From Methylocella tundrae (GTDB lineage Bacteria > Pseudomonadota > Alphaproteobacteria > Rhizobiales > Beijerinckiaceae): 64,000 nt of DNA. The translations under genes were made by a program, and so were the position numbers. Under the pieces are notes generated by a model. The model saw only the letters and a list, made by a program, of their open reading frames with translations, did no database searches and was not told the DNA's origin. Positions 45,122 through 53,451 of the stretch are shown piece by piece. Numbering within the stretch: the first letter of the stretch is position 1; every line of letters starts with the position of its first letter. The DNA lies in assembly GCF_038024855.1 (NCBI RefSeq), contig NZ_CP139089.1, forward strand, positions 2,390,501-2,454,500. The letters run 5' to 3'.

Positions 45122-45670
45122 ATGTCCATGACACCGCGAAAAAACCGGCTCAGTCCGCCGTTCATGCACGCCTTTCGCAGCGCCTTCGACAAGAAGGATG
45201 CGCGCGAAAAGCTGGATCTTCGCGACGAGGCCGGAGATCGCGTCATCGCCGCGCGCCGCGCCGCCGTCCGGACGACCATCAGCGAACCAAATTTGCGCCG
45301 TGAAGTCGCAAGAGACCTCGAAGCTCTCGTCAACACGGTGGCCCTTCAGTCGACGCAAGATCTCGCCGAGTTCGAAGAGGTCCGCAAATCCATCCTGAAC
45401 TATGGTTTGCCCGACCTCATTCATCGCAGCATCGACGAAGCCGGCGTCGATCATATTGAGGGCGAAATCACCGCCGCTTTGCAAAGCTATGAACCCCGCC
45501 TTGTGGCTGGCACCATTGAAGTGTCGCGCGACGCCTCTGTCGACAAGGACGAGCTCAAAGTGCGCTTTCTGGTGCGCGCCGATCTGTTGTGCAATCCCGT
45601 CAACGTCCCGGTGGAATTCATCGCCGACGTCGAACTCGACGGCGGCGGCGTCGTCGTCAAGAAAGCCTGA
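45122..45670 (+). CDS. tssE: T6SS baseplate protein TssE
   Basis: 182-aa gp25-like baseplate wedge protein (LRREVARDLEALVNTVAL, NYGLPDL, then IEGEITAALQSYEPRL and a C-terminal beta segment). The open frame reaches back to 45026, straight after hcp, but that part contains the terminator hairpin. ATG at 45122 has AGGA 10 nt upstream and is preferred. tssF starts 4 nt after the stop. Confidence 0.92.
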   Translation: MSMTPRKNRLSPPFMHAFRSAFDKKDAREKLDLRDEAGDRVIAARRAAVRTTISEPNLRREVARDLEALVNTVALQSTQDLAEFEEVRKSILNYGLPDLIHRSIDEAGVDHIEGEITAALQSYEPRLVAGTIEVSRDASVDKDELKVRFLVRADLLCNPVNVPVEFIADVELDGGGVVVKKA

Positions 45671-45674
45671 GCGC

Positions 45675-47630
45675 ATGAACCGTGAATTCCTCGATCACTA
45701 TGATCGCGAACTGAAGCTGCTGCACGAACAGGCGCGTGAATTCGCGGAGGATTATCCGGGCGTCGCCGAAAGGCTCGGCGGCCTTCTCGATGAACGTATG
45801 GACCCGATGATCGGCGGCCTTCTCGAAGGCGCGGCCTTTCTCGCCGCGCGCGTGCAGCTGAAGCTCAAACATGAGTTTCCGGAATTCACCAACAATCTTC
45901 TCGAGCAGCTCGTTCCTGATTATCTCGCCCCGACGCCGTCCGTTATCCTCGTGCGCGCGCAGCCCCCCTTCGAGGATGCGGCGCTGCGCGATGGACAGCC
46001 AATTGCGCGCGGCTCCTATCTCGAGGCCGTCTATCGCGAACAGGACCGACAGGTCGCCTGCCGCTTCCGCCTGACCTCGAAAATTACATTGCTGCCCTTT
46101 GAAATCACCAGCGCCGAATATTTCGGCTCCCCCGCGCCGTTGCAGGCGCTCGGCGTTCCGGTAGGCGCCGACGTGCTCGCGGGCCTGAAGATCTCGCTGA
46201 CCCACCGCAGCGCGAACCGTATCGAAGATGAGCCAGGCGACGCCGAGGCGGCCGAACGCCCGGATCTCTGGTTCGACGGCTGCCGCGTCAATGAGCTTCC
46301 GTTTCATTTTCTGGGACCGGAGCAGGATGCGATCGCGCTTTACGAACAGATTTTCGCCAGCGCCAAGGGCGTCTATTTCCGCTGCCTTGATTCGTTTGGC
46401 GATCCGATCGTCATCCCGGCCGGTCCAGAACTGATCGAGCAGCTCGGCTTTCGCGACGACGAAGCGCTTTTTCCAAAAAATGATCGCATCTTCGCGGGCT
46501 TTGAATGGCTTCGTGAATATTTCATTTTTCCGCGCAAATTCCTCGGCTTTCGCCTGACTGGGCTACGCCAGATCTTCGCGCGGCTGGCCGCGCGCAACAT
46601 CGACATCATCATCAGCTTCAAGGAAATCAACCCGCGCCTGCAGGTCGCGGTAACGCCCAGAATCTTCGCCCTTTACGCCGCGCCGGCGATCAATCTCTTT
46701 GAAAAAACTACCGACCGCGTTCAGGTCAAATCCAACCAGCACGAATATCATGTCGTTCCAGACCGCAGCCGCTATCTCGACTACGAGCCGCATCGGCTGC
46801 TCAGCGTCGTCGCCCATTACCGCGGCGGCGCGGACGCGGCTCCCGTGCGCCCGCTCTATTCGGCCGAGGCCGAGGCGGGCGGACACGACAGGCTCTCCTA
46901 TGCGATCCGCCGCATGCCCCGGCGGCGCACGGCGCGCGAAAACAAATATGGACTGTCTTCGGATTATATTGGCACCGACATATTCATCGCGCTGGTCGCG
47001 CCCCCCGGCGAAGAGCGGCCGGTCGCCGAACTCAGCGTCACCGCGCTTTGCTCCAATCGGCACCTCACCGAGCAATTGCCCGTCGGGCAAGGCGGCGCGG
47101 ATTTCCGTCTCATTGACAATACCGCGATCGATCTTCATTGCGTCGCCGGACCAACGCGTCCGCGTGAGCCGATCGTCGCGCAATTGCGCAGCCGCGGCGA
47201 ATCGGCCTATGCCGGCAAAGTTACCTGGCGTCTCATCAATCTCTTGAGCCTCAATCATCTCGGCCTCGTCGAACGCGGCGCCGGCCGCAATGCGCAGGCG
47301 CTGCGCGAAACCGTCTCAATGTTCGCCGATCTGTCTGACAGCGCCACCGAGAGGCGCATTCGCGGGCTGCGCAGCGTCGACAGCCGGCCCATCGTGCGCC
47401 GCATCCGCCAGGCGGGCGGCGTTGGCGTCGCACGCGGCGTCGAGGTCAGCGTGACGATCGACGAGAAAGCCTTCGAGGGCAATGGCATTTTCCTCATCGG
47501 CGCGATCCTCGATCGCTTCTATTGCGAATATGCGGGCTTCAATCATTTCACCCAGACCGTGATCTTGAGCGTCGATCGCGGCGAGGTGATGCGCTGGCCG
47601 GTGCGCGCCGGATTGCGGAGGCCGCTATGA
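45675..47630 (+). CDS. tssF: T6SS baseplate protein TssF
   Basis: 651-aa wedge protein of the baseplate. Typical start REFLDHYDRELKLLHEQAREFAEDYPGVA-like pattern, then RLGGLLDERMDPM, and NLFEKTTDRVQV in the middle. ATG at 45675 just after the tssE stop. The tssG start codon overlaps its stop (ATGA), so TssF and TssG are made together, fitting their TssF2-TssG wedge. Confidence 0.95.
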   Translation: MNREFLDHYDRELKLLHEQAREFAEDYPGVAERLGGLLDERMDPMIGGLLEGAAFLAARVQLKLKHEFPEFTNNLLEQLVPDYLAPTPSVILVRAQPPFEDAALRDGQPIARGSYLEAVYREQDRQVACRFRLTSKITLLPFEITSAEYFGSPAPLQALGVPVGADVLAGLKISLTHRSANRIEDEPGDAEAAERPDLWFDGCRVNELPFHFLGPEQDAIALYEQIFASAKGVYFRCLDSFGDPIVIPAGPELIEQLGFRDDEALFPKNDRIFAGFEWLREYFIFPRKFLGFRLTGLRQIFARLAARNIDIIISFKEINPRLQVAVTPRIFALYAAPAINLFEKTTDRVQVKSNQHEYHVVPDRSRYLDYEPHRLLSVVAHYRGGADAAPVRPLYSAEAEAGGHDRLSYAIRRMPRRRTARENKYGLSSDYIGTDIFIALVAPPGEERPVAELSVTALCSNRHLTEQLPVGQGGADFRLIDNTAIDLHCVAGPTRPREPIVAQLRSRGESAYAGKVTWRLINLLSLNHLGLVERGAGRNAQALRETVSMFADLSDSATERRIRGLRSVDSRPIVRRIRQAGGVGVARGVEVSVTIDEKAFEGNGIFLIGAILDRFYCEYAGFNHFTQTVILSVDRGEVMRWPVRAGLRRPL

Positions 47631-48658
47631 GCTTTTCCGGCATCGAGGAAGAACCCTGGCGCTTCGATTTCTTCGCCGTGCTGCGCGCGCTCGAACGCTG
47701 CCATCCGGACTTGCCGCGCATTGGCGACGCCGGCGCGCTGCGCGAGGATTACGCCCGGCTGGGCCAAGATCCTTACATGGATTTTCCCGCCTCGACGCTG
47801 AGCAAATTCGAGCGGCTCGACGATCAAAGCGCGCGCATATTGACGAAATTCCTCGGCTTTCTCGGGCCGCAAGGCGCGTTGCCATTGGCGGCGACCGAGG
47901 AAGCCTATGGCTGGCTGCTGGCGCAGGACGACGCCTTTCCACGTTTCCTCGACATCATCAATCATCGCTTTCTGCAATTGTTCTTTCGCGCCTGGGCGGA
48001 CGCGCGGCCGATCGCACAGCATGACCGGCCGGACCAGGACCGTTTCGAGACCTACGTCGGCGCCGCGGCTGGCCTTGGCTCACCGGTGTTCCGGAACCTC
48101 GATAGCGTCGAGGACCGCGCCAAGCTGAGCTTTGCAGGACTGTTTGGAGCGCAGGCGAAATCCGCGTCGCGTCTGCGCGGCTTTATCCGGGGCCATTTTC
48201 ATGTCGAGGCGGAGATCGTCGAGTTCGTGGGCTCGCGCCTCACGCTCGACGAAGCAGACCGCTCAAGGCTCGGCTCGGCCTCGCTCGGCGTCGATACGCT
48301 TATCGGCGCGAGCTTTTACAGCGTGCAGGACAAGATACGCATCCGCATCTATGTGCCTGACATGGAGGCCTATCGCCGCTTCCTGCCGGAAGGCGAATTC
48401 TGCGAGCCGCTTGCCGATATGGTTTACTTCTATGTCGGCGAGGAGCTCGATTGGGATCTCGAGCTTGCGATCCCGGCGAAATCGGTTCAGCCCGTCAGGC
48501 TCGGGCGTTCCGGCGATCTTGGCTGGACGAGCTGGCTGGCGCCAGATTGGACCGCGGCGGAGGCCTATCGGCGCGACGCGCGCTTCCATCCGGCCGAAAG
48601 AATGCGCGAAAAGCGCGCCAAGGCATCGCAAGGCAAGGCGGGGGCACATCATGGCTGA
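47627..48658 (+). CDS. tssG: T6SS baseplate protein TssG
   Basis: 343-aa wedge protein (VC_A0111 family). Start FSGIEEEPWRFDFFAVLRALER, then PRIGDAGALRED, FLGFLGPQGALPLAATEEA, and late QDKIRIRIYVPDMEAYRRFLP. Coupled to tssF (ATGA) and overlapping tssH by 8 nt. Confidence 0.95.
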   Translation: MSFSGIEEEPWRFDFFAVLRALERCHPDLPRIGDAGALREDYARLGQDPYMDFPASTLSKFERLDDQSARILTKFLGFLGPQGALPLAATEEAYGWLLAQDDAFPRFLDIINHRFLQLFFRAWADARPIAQHDRPDQDRFETYVGAAAGLGSPVFRNLDSVEDRAKLSFAGLFGAQAKSASRLRGFIRGHFHVEAEIVEFVGSRLTLDEADRSRLGSASLGVDTLIGASFYSVQDKIRIRIYVPDMEAYRRFLPEGEFCEPLADMVYFYVGEELDWDLELAIPAKSVQPVRLGRSGDLGWTSWLAPDWTAAEAYRRDARFHPAERMREKRAKASQGKAGAHHG

Positions 48659-51287
48659 CATCAGTCTCGAGGCGGTGACCGGCAAGCTGAACAGGGTCGG
48701 ATACGAGACCTTCATTCAGGCGCTTCGCCACGCGAAAAGCAGCGGCAACCGCAACGTCGAACTGGCGCATTGGCTCGCCCATATCCTGCAGAAGGAGCGC
48801 TCCGACCTCGCCCTCACCGCTGATCATTTCAAGCTCGATCGGGCAAAACTCGCAAGCGACATCGCGAGCGCTATCGACGGGTTTCGCCGCAACGAAACCG
48901 AAATGCCGGGCGTCTCCAACACCGTGGTCGACCTGCTTGATCGCGGCTGGCATTATGCGACGCTGTTCTTCGGCGAAACACAGATTCGCACCGGCCATAT
49001 TCTCGCCGGCGCCATGAAGTCGCTGGAGCTCCGGCGCGCCTTCACCTCGATCTCGCAAGAATTTGCAAAGATCCCGGCCGACGCGCCGACCAATGAGCAT
49101 CGCTCGCTCTGGACCGGATCGGAGGAGGAAAATCTTCAGCCAATGGACGGCTCCGGCCTCAGCGCTGCCGGCACGCCTGGCGCCGCCGAAGCGCAAGGCG
49201 CCAAGGGAACGACCGCGCTCGACCGTTTTTCGCAAGACCTCACCGCAAAGGCCGCGACCGGCGAGATGGACCCAATCCTCGGCCGCGATGATGAAATCCG
49301 CCAGATCATCGATGTGTTGATGCGTCGGCGCCAGAACAATCCGATTTTGACGGGAGAGGCCGGCGTCGGCAAGACCGCCGTCGTCGAAGGGCTCGCGCAA
49401 AGAATCGCGGCGGGCGATGTGCCTCCTGCCTTGCGCGGCGTCAAGCTTCTCGCGCTCGACATTACACTTATGCAGGCGGGCGCCTCGATGAAGGGCGAAT
49501 TCGAGCAGCGCCTGCGCTCGGTAATCGATGAAGTGCAAGCCTCGCCAACGCCAGTCATCCTCTTTATCGACGAGGCGCATACGCTGATCGGCGCGGGCGG
49601 CGCGGCTGGCACGGGCGACGCCGCCAACATCTTAAAGCCCGCTCTCGCGCGCGGAACGCTGCGCACGATCGCGGCGACGACATGGGCCGAATACCGGCAG
49701 TATTTCGAAAAAGATCCCGCGCTGACGCGCAGATTCCAGCCCGTGCAGATCGACGAACCCGACGTTGCAAAGTGCTGCACCATGTTGCGCGGCATTCTGG
49801 GGCCCATGGAAAAACACCACAAGGTGCGCATATCCGACGCGGCGATCGTCGCCGCGGTCAATCTCTCGCAGCGCTACATCCCGGCCCGGCAATTGCCCGA
49901 CAAGGCGGTGAGCCTTCTCGACACCACATGCGCCAGGGTTGCGATCAGCCAGAATGCGACGCCAGCCGCGGTCGAGGACGCGCGCGTCGCTTTGGCCGCG
50001 CTCGAAGCCGAAAAGGCAGCCCTTCTCGCCGACGCCGATCTCGGCGCCATGAATGAGGAGCGCGTGAGTGAGATTGACGCCGAACTCGCCGAACTCAAGG
50101 AGACAATATCGACCCTTGAGGGCGAGTGGAGCGAGGAGCAAAAGCTTATCGGCGAAATCGTCAAGCTGCGCCAAGGCGCGGGCGACGCGCAGGAGGACGG
50201 CCGCGACAGACGGGAAGAGCTGAAGCAGAAGATTGCGGCGCTTGAAGGCGTCAACCCTGAAAAGCGCATGATCTACGCGCATGTCGATGAGCAGTCCGTC
50301 GCGGCCGTCGTATCCGACTGGACCGGCATTCCCGTCGGGCGGATGGTCAAGGACGAGATCGAAAATGTCCTGCGCCTGCCTGAGATCTTGAACAAGCGCG
50401 TGGTCGGCCAATCGCATGGGCTTGGCATGATCGCCAAGCGCATCGAGACCAATCGCGCAAGGCTCGACAATCCTTCAAAACCGATCGGCGTCTTCATGCT
50501 CTGCGGACCGTCGGGCGTCGGCAAAACGGAAACGGCGCTGGCGCTCGCCGAAGCGCTTTATGGCGGCGAACAGAACATGATTACGATCAACATGTCGGAG
50601 TTTCAGGAGGCGCACACAGTGTCCTCCCTGAAAGGCGCGCCGCCGGGCTATGTCGGCTATGGCGAAGGCGGGCGGCTGACGGAAGCCGTGCGGCGCAAAC
50701 CCTACAGCGTCGTGCTGCTCGATGAAATCGAGAAAGCCCATCGCGACGTGCATGAGCTGTTCTTCCAGGTCTTCGACAAAGGCGTCATGGAGGATGGAAC
50801 CGGCCGGCGGATCGACTTCAAGAATACGCTCATCATTTTGACGTCGAATGTCGGAACCGACGTCATCATGGAATTGTCAAAAGATCCGGCCTACGCCAAT
50901 GACGCGGAGGCGCTTGGGGCCGCGCTGCGCCCCGATCTCCTGCAGGTGTTTCCGGCCGCCCTTCTCGGCCGGCTCGTGACGATCCCCTATTATCCCCTGT
51001 CTCCGGCGATGCTCTCCGGCATCGTTCGTCTCCAGTTGGGCCGCATCGGCAAACGCATTCGCGACAACCATAACGCAAGCTTTACCTACGACGACGCGGT
51101 GGTCGATCATATCGTGTCGCTCTGCAACGATCCGGATTCGGGCGGCCGCATCATCGACAACATCATCACCAATACGCTGTTGCCGGCGCTCTCGCGCGAG
51201 TTCCTGAAGCGCTCTCTGGCAAAGGAAGAACTAAAGGAAGCGCGCGTAACGATGGAGAACGGCGCCTTTGCCTATGCGTGGGGGTAG
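48651..51287 (+). CDS. tssH: T6SS sheath-recycling ATPase TssH (ClpV)
   Basis: 878-aa AAA+ ATPase of the ClpB/ClpV class. N-domain (1-160), first ATPase module with Walker A GEAGVGKT (about 234-241) and LFIDEAHTL, a middle coiled-coil region (about 440-540), second module with Walker A GPSGVGKT (about 619-626) and VLLDEIEKAH. It disassembles contracted TssBC sheath. ATG overlaps tssG by 8 nt. Last gene of the rightward block; convergent with a methyltransferase gene 8 nt beyond its stop. Confidence 0.96.
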   Translation: MADISLEAVTGKLNRVGYETFIQALRHAKSSGNRNVELAHWLAHILQKERSDLALTADHFKLDRAKLASDIASAIDGFRRNETEMPGVSNTVVDLLDRGWHYATLFFGETQIRTGHILAGAMKSLELRRAFTSISQEFAKIPADAPTNEHRSLWTGSEEENLQPMDGSGLSAAGTPGAAEAQGAKGTTALDRFSQDLTAKAATGEMDPILGRDDEIRQIIDVLMRRRQNNPILTGEAGVGKTAVVEGLAQRIAAGDVPPALRGVKLLALDITLMQAGASMKGEFEQRLRSVIDEVQASPTPVILFIDEAHTLIGAGGAAGTGDAANILKPALARGTLRTIAATTWAEYRQYFEKDPALTRRFQPVQIDEPDVAKCCTMLRGILGPMEKHHKVRISDAAIVAAVNLSQRYIPARQLPDKAVSLLDTTCARVAISQNATPAAVEDARVALAALEAEKAALLADADLGAMNEERVSEIDAELAELKETISTLEGEWSEEQKLIGEIVKLRQGAGDAQEDGRDRREELKQKIAALEGVNPEKRMIYAHVDEQSVAAVVSDWTGIPVGRMVKDEIENVLRLPEILNKRVVGQSHGLGMIAKRIETNRARLDNPSKPIGVFMLCGPSGVGKTETALALAEALYGGEQNMITINMSEFQEAHTVSSLKGAPPGYVGYGEGGRLTEAVRRKPYSVVLLDEIEKAHRDVHELFFQVFDKGVMEDGTGRRIDFKNTLIILTSNVGTDVIMELSKDPAYANDAEALGAALRPDLLQVFPAALLGRLVTIPYYPLSPAMLSGIVRLQLGRIGKRIRDNHNASFTYDDAVVDHIVSLCNDPDSGGRIIDNIITNTLLPALSREFLKRSLAKEELKEARVTMENGAFAYAWG

Positions 51288-51295
51288 CCTTCGGA

Positions 51296-52738
51296 TTACG
51301 CCATCATCAGCCCGAGCCGCGCCAACCCATCGACTGCAGCCGCCGTGCGCGCGGTCGCGGCGGCGGGCGCTATGCCGGTGCGCCTTGCCATTTCATGGGC
51401 AAGATCATCGCGCGTTCGCGTCCCGTCCATCAACGTCACGAAGGCGCGCACAGCCGCGTCCTCCATCTGAACGGGCTTGTGGCGCAACGAGGCGAGGAAG
51501 CTCTCGCCTTGCGCGGCCTGCGCGCGGGCGAGCGGACTGGCGATCGGACGCTCGCCGGGCGCCGCCGTGAAGCGCATCGGCTCCGTTTGAAGCGCGACGA
51601 TCCGGCTGACGAAAAGCCGGAGCAATGGCTCGGCGAGCGTCGGCTCCGACGCAATCGCGTCAAGCGGAACACATTGGGGAAAAGTTTCGCCGAGGTTCGT
51701 AAGGACGGTAGCGAAGCGCCGATCCTGAGTAACGATTTCAGCGCCATTATGAGCGCGGAACGCAAAGCCTTCCATCTCATCGGCGCTTGCGCCGAGAGGG
51801 GTTAGATCAGCGCTCGCCCAAAGGCCGCGCAGATGTTCATGCCGCGGTTGCCGATCGATTTTCCCCGCTCGGCAAAAGATCGACCGACGGAAGCGCCGCA
51901 TGTCGGCAAAATCCAGCAGTTGCTCGAAGCGCGCCCAGTCCTCTTTGGATTCGCTCAGAAATTTCTTGGATGGAAACAGAGCTTCGGCGCTGAGGCTTGG
52001 CTTTGCGTCGCAAAGATATTCGAGACCTTCGGCGCGCGCCGCCGCCGCGACGTCAACAAGGAGCTGCGGCGCGTAAATATCGCCGAGTTCGTCATGATAT
52101 AATACCGCCGGAGGACGTTTCAGCGCGTCACGCGCTTCCTCAATCAATGCGCTTTGAAACGGATCATCCTGCGACCACAAATCGATATAGCGCGCAAGGG
52201 CCTTTCGCGCTGCGTCGAGCTTGAGAGCGGGATCTTCGATATGCCGCGTCGCATCGCGCAGCAAATCGCGCAGCGCCTGCCGCAAGCGGCAGCCCGGATA
52301 AACATTATAGCTGACATAGAAAAGGCCGCCCGGCCGCAGACAGCTCGCTGCGAGCCGCATCAACGCCTCCCGAACGGCGGGCGGAACCCAGGCGTAGACT
52401 CCATGCGCGATGACGTAGTCGAATTCTCCGAGCCCCAGATGCGCCTGCGTGATATCGCGCTGAACAAGGCTGACATTGGCAATCCCCGCGGAGCGCGCCA
52501 TGTCGCGGCCAGCCGCGATCGGCGCTTCAGCCAGATCAAGGCCGACGAACTCCGAGTTCGGGGCGCCTAGCGCCATGCTCATCAGATTGACGCCCTCGCC
52601 GCAGCCGACTTCCAACACGCGGCAGGCGGAGAAAGGCGCAGCGGCGCGCCCAAAAAGCGTCGCGAACGCGCCGAGACTGGTCGGGTGCGTCTCGGAAACA
52701 GGCCAGTTGGGGTAGCGGACGAGATCGTAGGGATTCAT
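51296..52738 (-). CDS. PKMT-like SAM methyltransferase with regulatory domain
   Basis: 480 aa. N-terminal class I methyltransferase fold (about 35-150) with the SAM motif VLEVGCGEG and FVGLDLAE, followed by a methyltransferase regulatory-type region (about 210-290) and a C-terminal domain ending in a winged-helix-like segment (RTRDDLAHEMARRTG). The layout resembles protein-lysine methyltransferases of the Rickettsia PKMT1 group, which modify outer-membrane proteins. ATG at 52738 (MNPYDLVRYPNWP) has GGAGA upstream; the longer frame is unlikely. Last gene of the OmpA-caspase-DUF4384 operon; the target is unknown. Confidence 0.8.
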   Translation of the reverse strand: MNPYDLVRYPNWPVSETHPTSLGAFATLFGRAAAPFSACRVLEVGCGEGVNLMSMALGAPNSEFVGLDLAEAPIAAGRDMARSAGIANVSLVQRDITQAHLGLGEFDYVIAHGVYAWVPPAVREALMRLAASCLRPGGLFYVSYNVYPGCRLRQALRDLLRDATRHIEDPALKLDAARKALARYIDLWSQDDPFQSALIEEARDALKRPPAVLYHDELGDIYAPQLLVDVAAAARAEGLEYLCDAKPSLSAEALFPSKKFLSESKEDWARFEQLLDFADMRRFRRSIFCRAGKIDRQPRHEHLRGLWASADLTPLGASADEMEGFAFRAHNGAEIVTQDRRFATVLTNLGETFPQCVPLDAIASEPTLAEPLLRLFVSRIVALQTEPMRFTAAPGERPIASPLARAQAAQGESFLASLRHKPVQMEDAAVRAFVTLMDGTRTRDDLAHEMARRTGIAPAAATARTAAAVDGLARLGLMMA

Positions 52739-52779
52739 CACTCGCGCGTCTCCGCAGGCTTCAGTCCGCGCCCGCGAAC

Positions 52780-53403
52780 CTAAGGGGTGATCGAATAGGA
52801 TTTGACGGCGAAAGACCATTGCGGATCGGCCAGCGGCGCGCCGGCGTCGCGGCCCGCTATGCGCAGACGCCGCGCGGCGTCACAGAGAAAATTCGCCGCC
52901 GCGTTTGTGCCGATCATCTCCTGCGGCACATCGGGGAGATCGACCACATGCACCGGCTTTGGGCTGAGCAGCGCGAGGATCAACCCTTGCCCCGCCGGCG
53001 CCTCGGCGATGTATTCGAAATGCGCGAAGGGATTTGAAAGATCGGGAATGGCGACGGGCTTTCCAGGTTGAACGAGATTGGCGTTCTCGCTCGCGCCAGC
53101 CGGCAGCGCCATAGAGTAGAGGTTGGGGTAGCGCTGTGTGACTTTGCCGGATGCGTCGACGTCAACGAGGATCAGATAGCCGGGCTTTTTCGTCGTCACG
53201 CGAAACACCACCTTGGCGCCGATGGCGAATTGATCGGAGGGCACAATGTCGATCGCAACGCCGGCGGCATTGTCGGCGGTGATTTCACTGAGGCTCGAAG
53301 GATTGACCACCGTGACGTTGCGCGTCACGCCCTGAGCGAACGCCCCGGCGCTTGAAAGGCTCAGAACGGCTGCGAACGCCACTGCCTTCTTGATTGAATC
53401 CAT
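52780..53403 (-). CDS. Exported DUF4384 protein
   Basis: 207 aa: signal peptide (1-23, GAFAQ cleavage) and a DUF4384 domain (about 45-140) with IGAKVVFRVTTKKPGYLILVD followed by a DASGKVTQRYPN segment. Such domains often occur in envelope proteins beside caspase-like proteins; function unknown. C-terminal part has one Cys and a SFAVKSYSI strand. ATG with AGGA upstream; 41 nt before the methyltransferase start, 48 nt after the caspase stop. Confidence 0.8.
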   Translation of the reverse strand: MDSIKKAVAFAAVLSLSSAGAFAQGVTRNVTVVNPSSLSEITADNAAGVAIDIVPSDQFAIGAKVVFRVTTKKPGYLILVDVDASGKVTQRYPNLYSMALPAGASENANLVQPGKPVAIPDLSNPFAHFEYIAEAPAGQGLILALLSPKPVHVVDLPDVPQEMIGTNAAANFLCDAARRLRIAGRDAGAPLADPQWSFAVKSYSITP

Positions 53404-53451
53404 TGCCCATTCCTGTCTCTGTTAGAAGGACTGCCGGCCATGAACCGCCTT

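Noticed and set aside
48132..48650. Upstream extension of the ClpV frame into tssG
   Set aside because: The homologous part of ClpV starts at MADISLEAVTG (48651); the extension reads tssG in a wrong frame.
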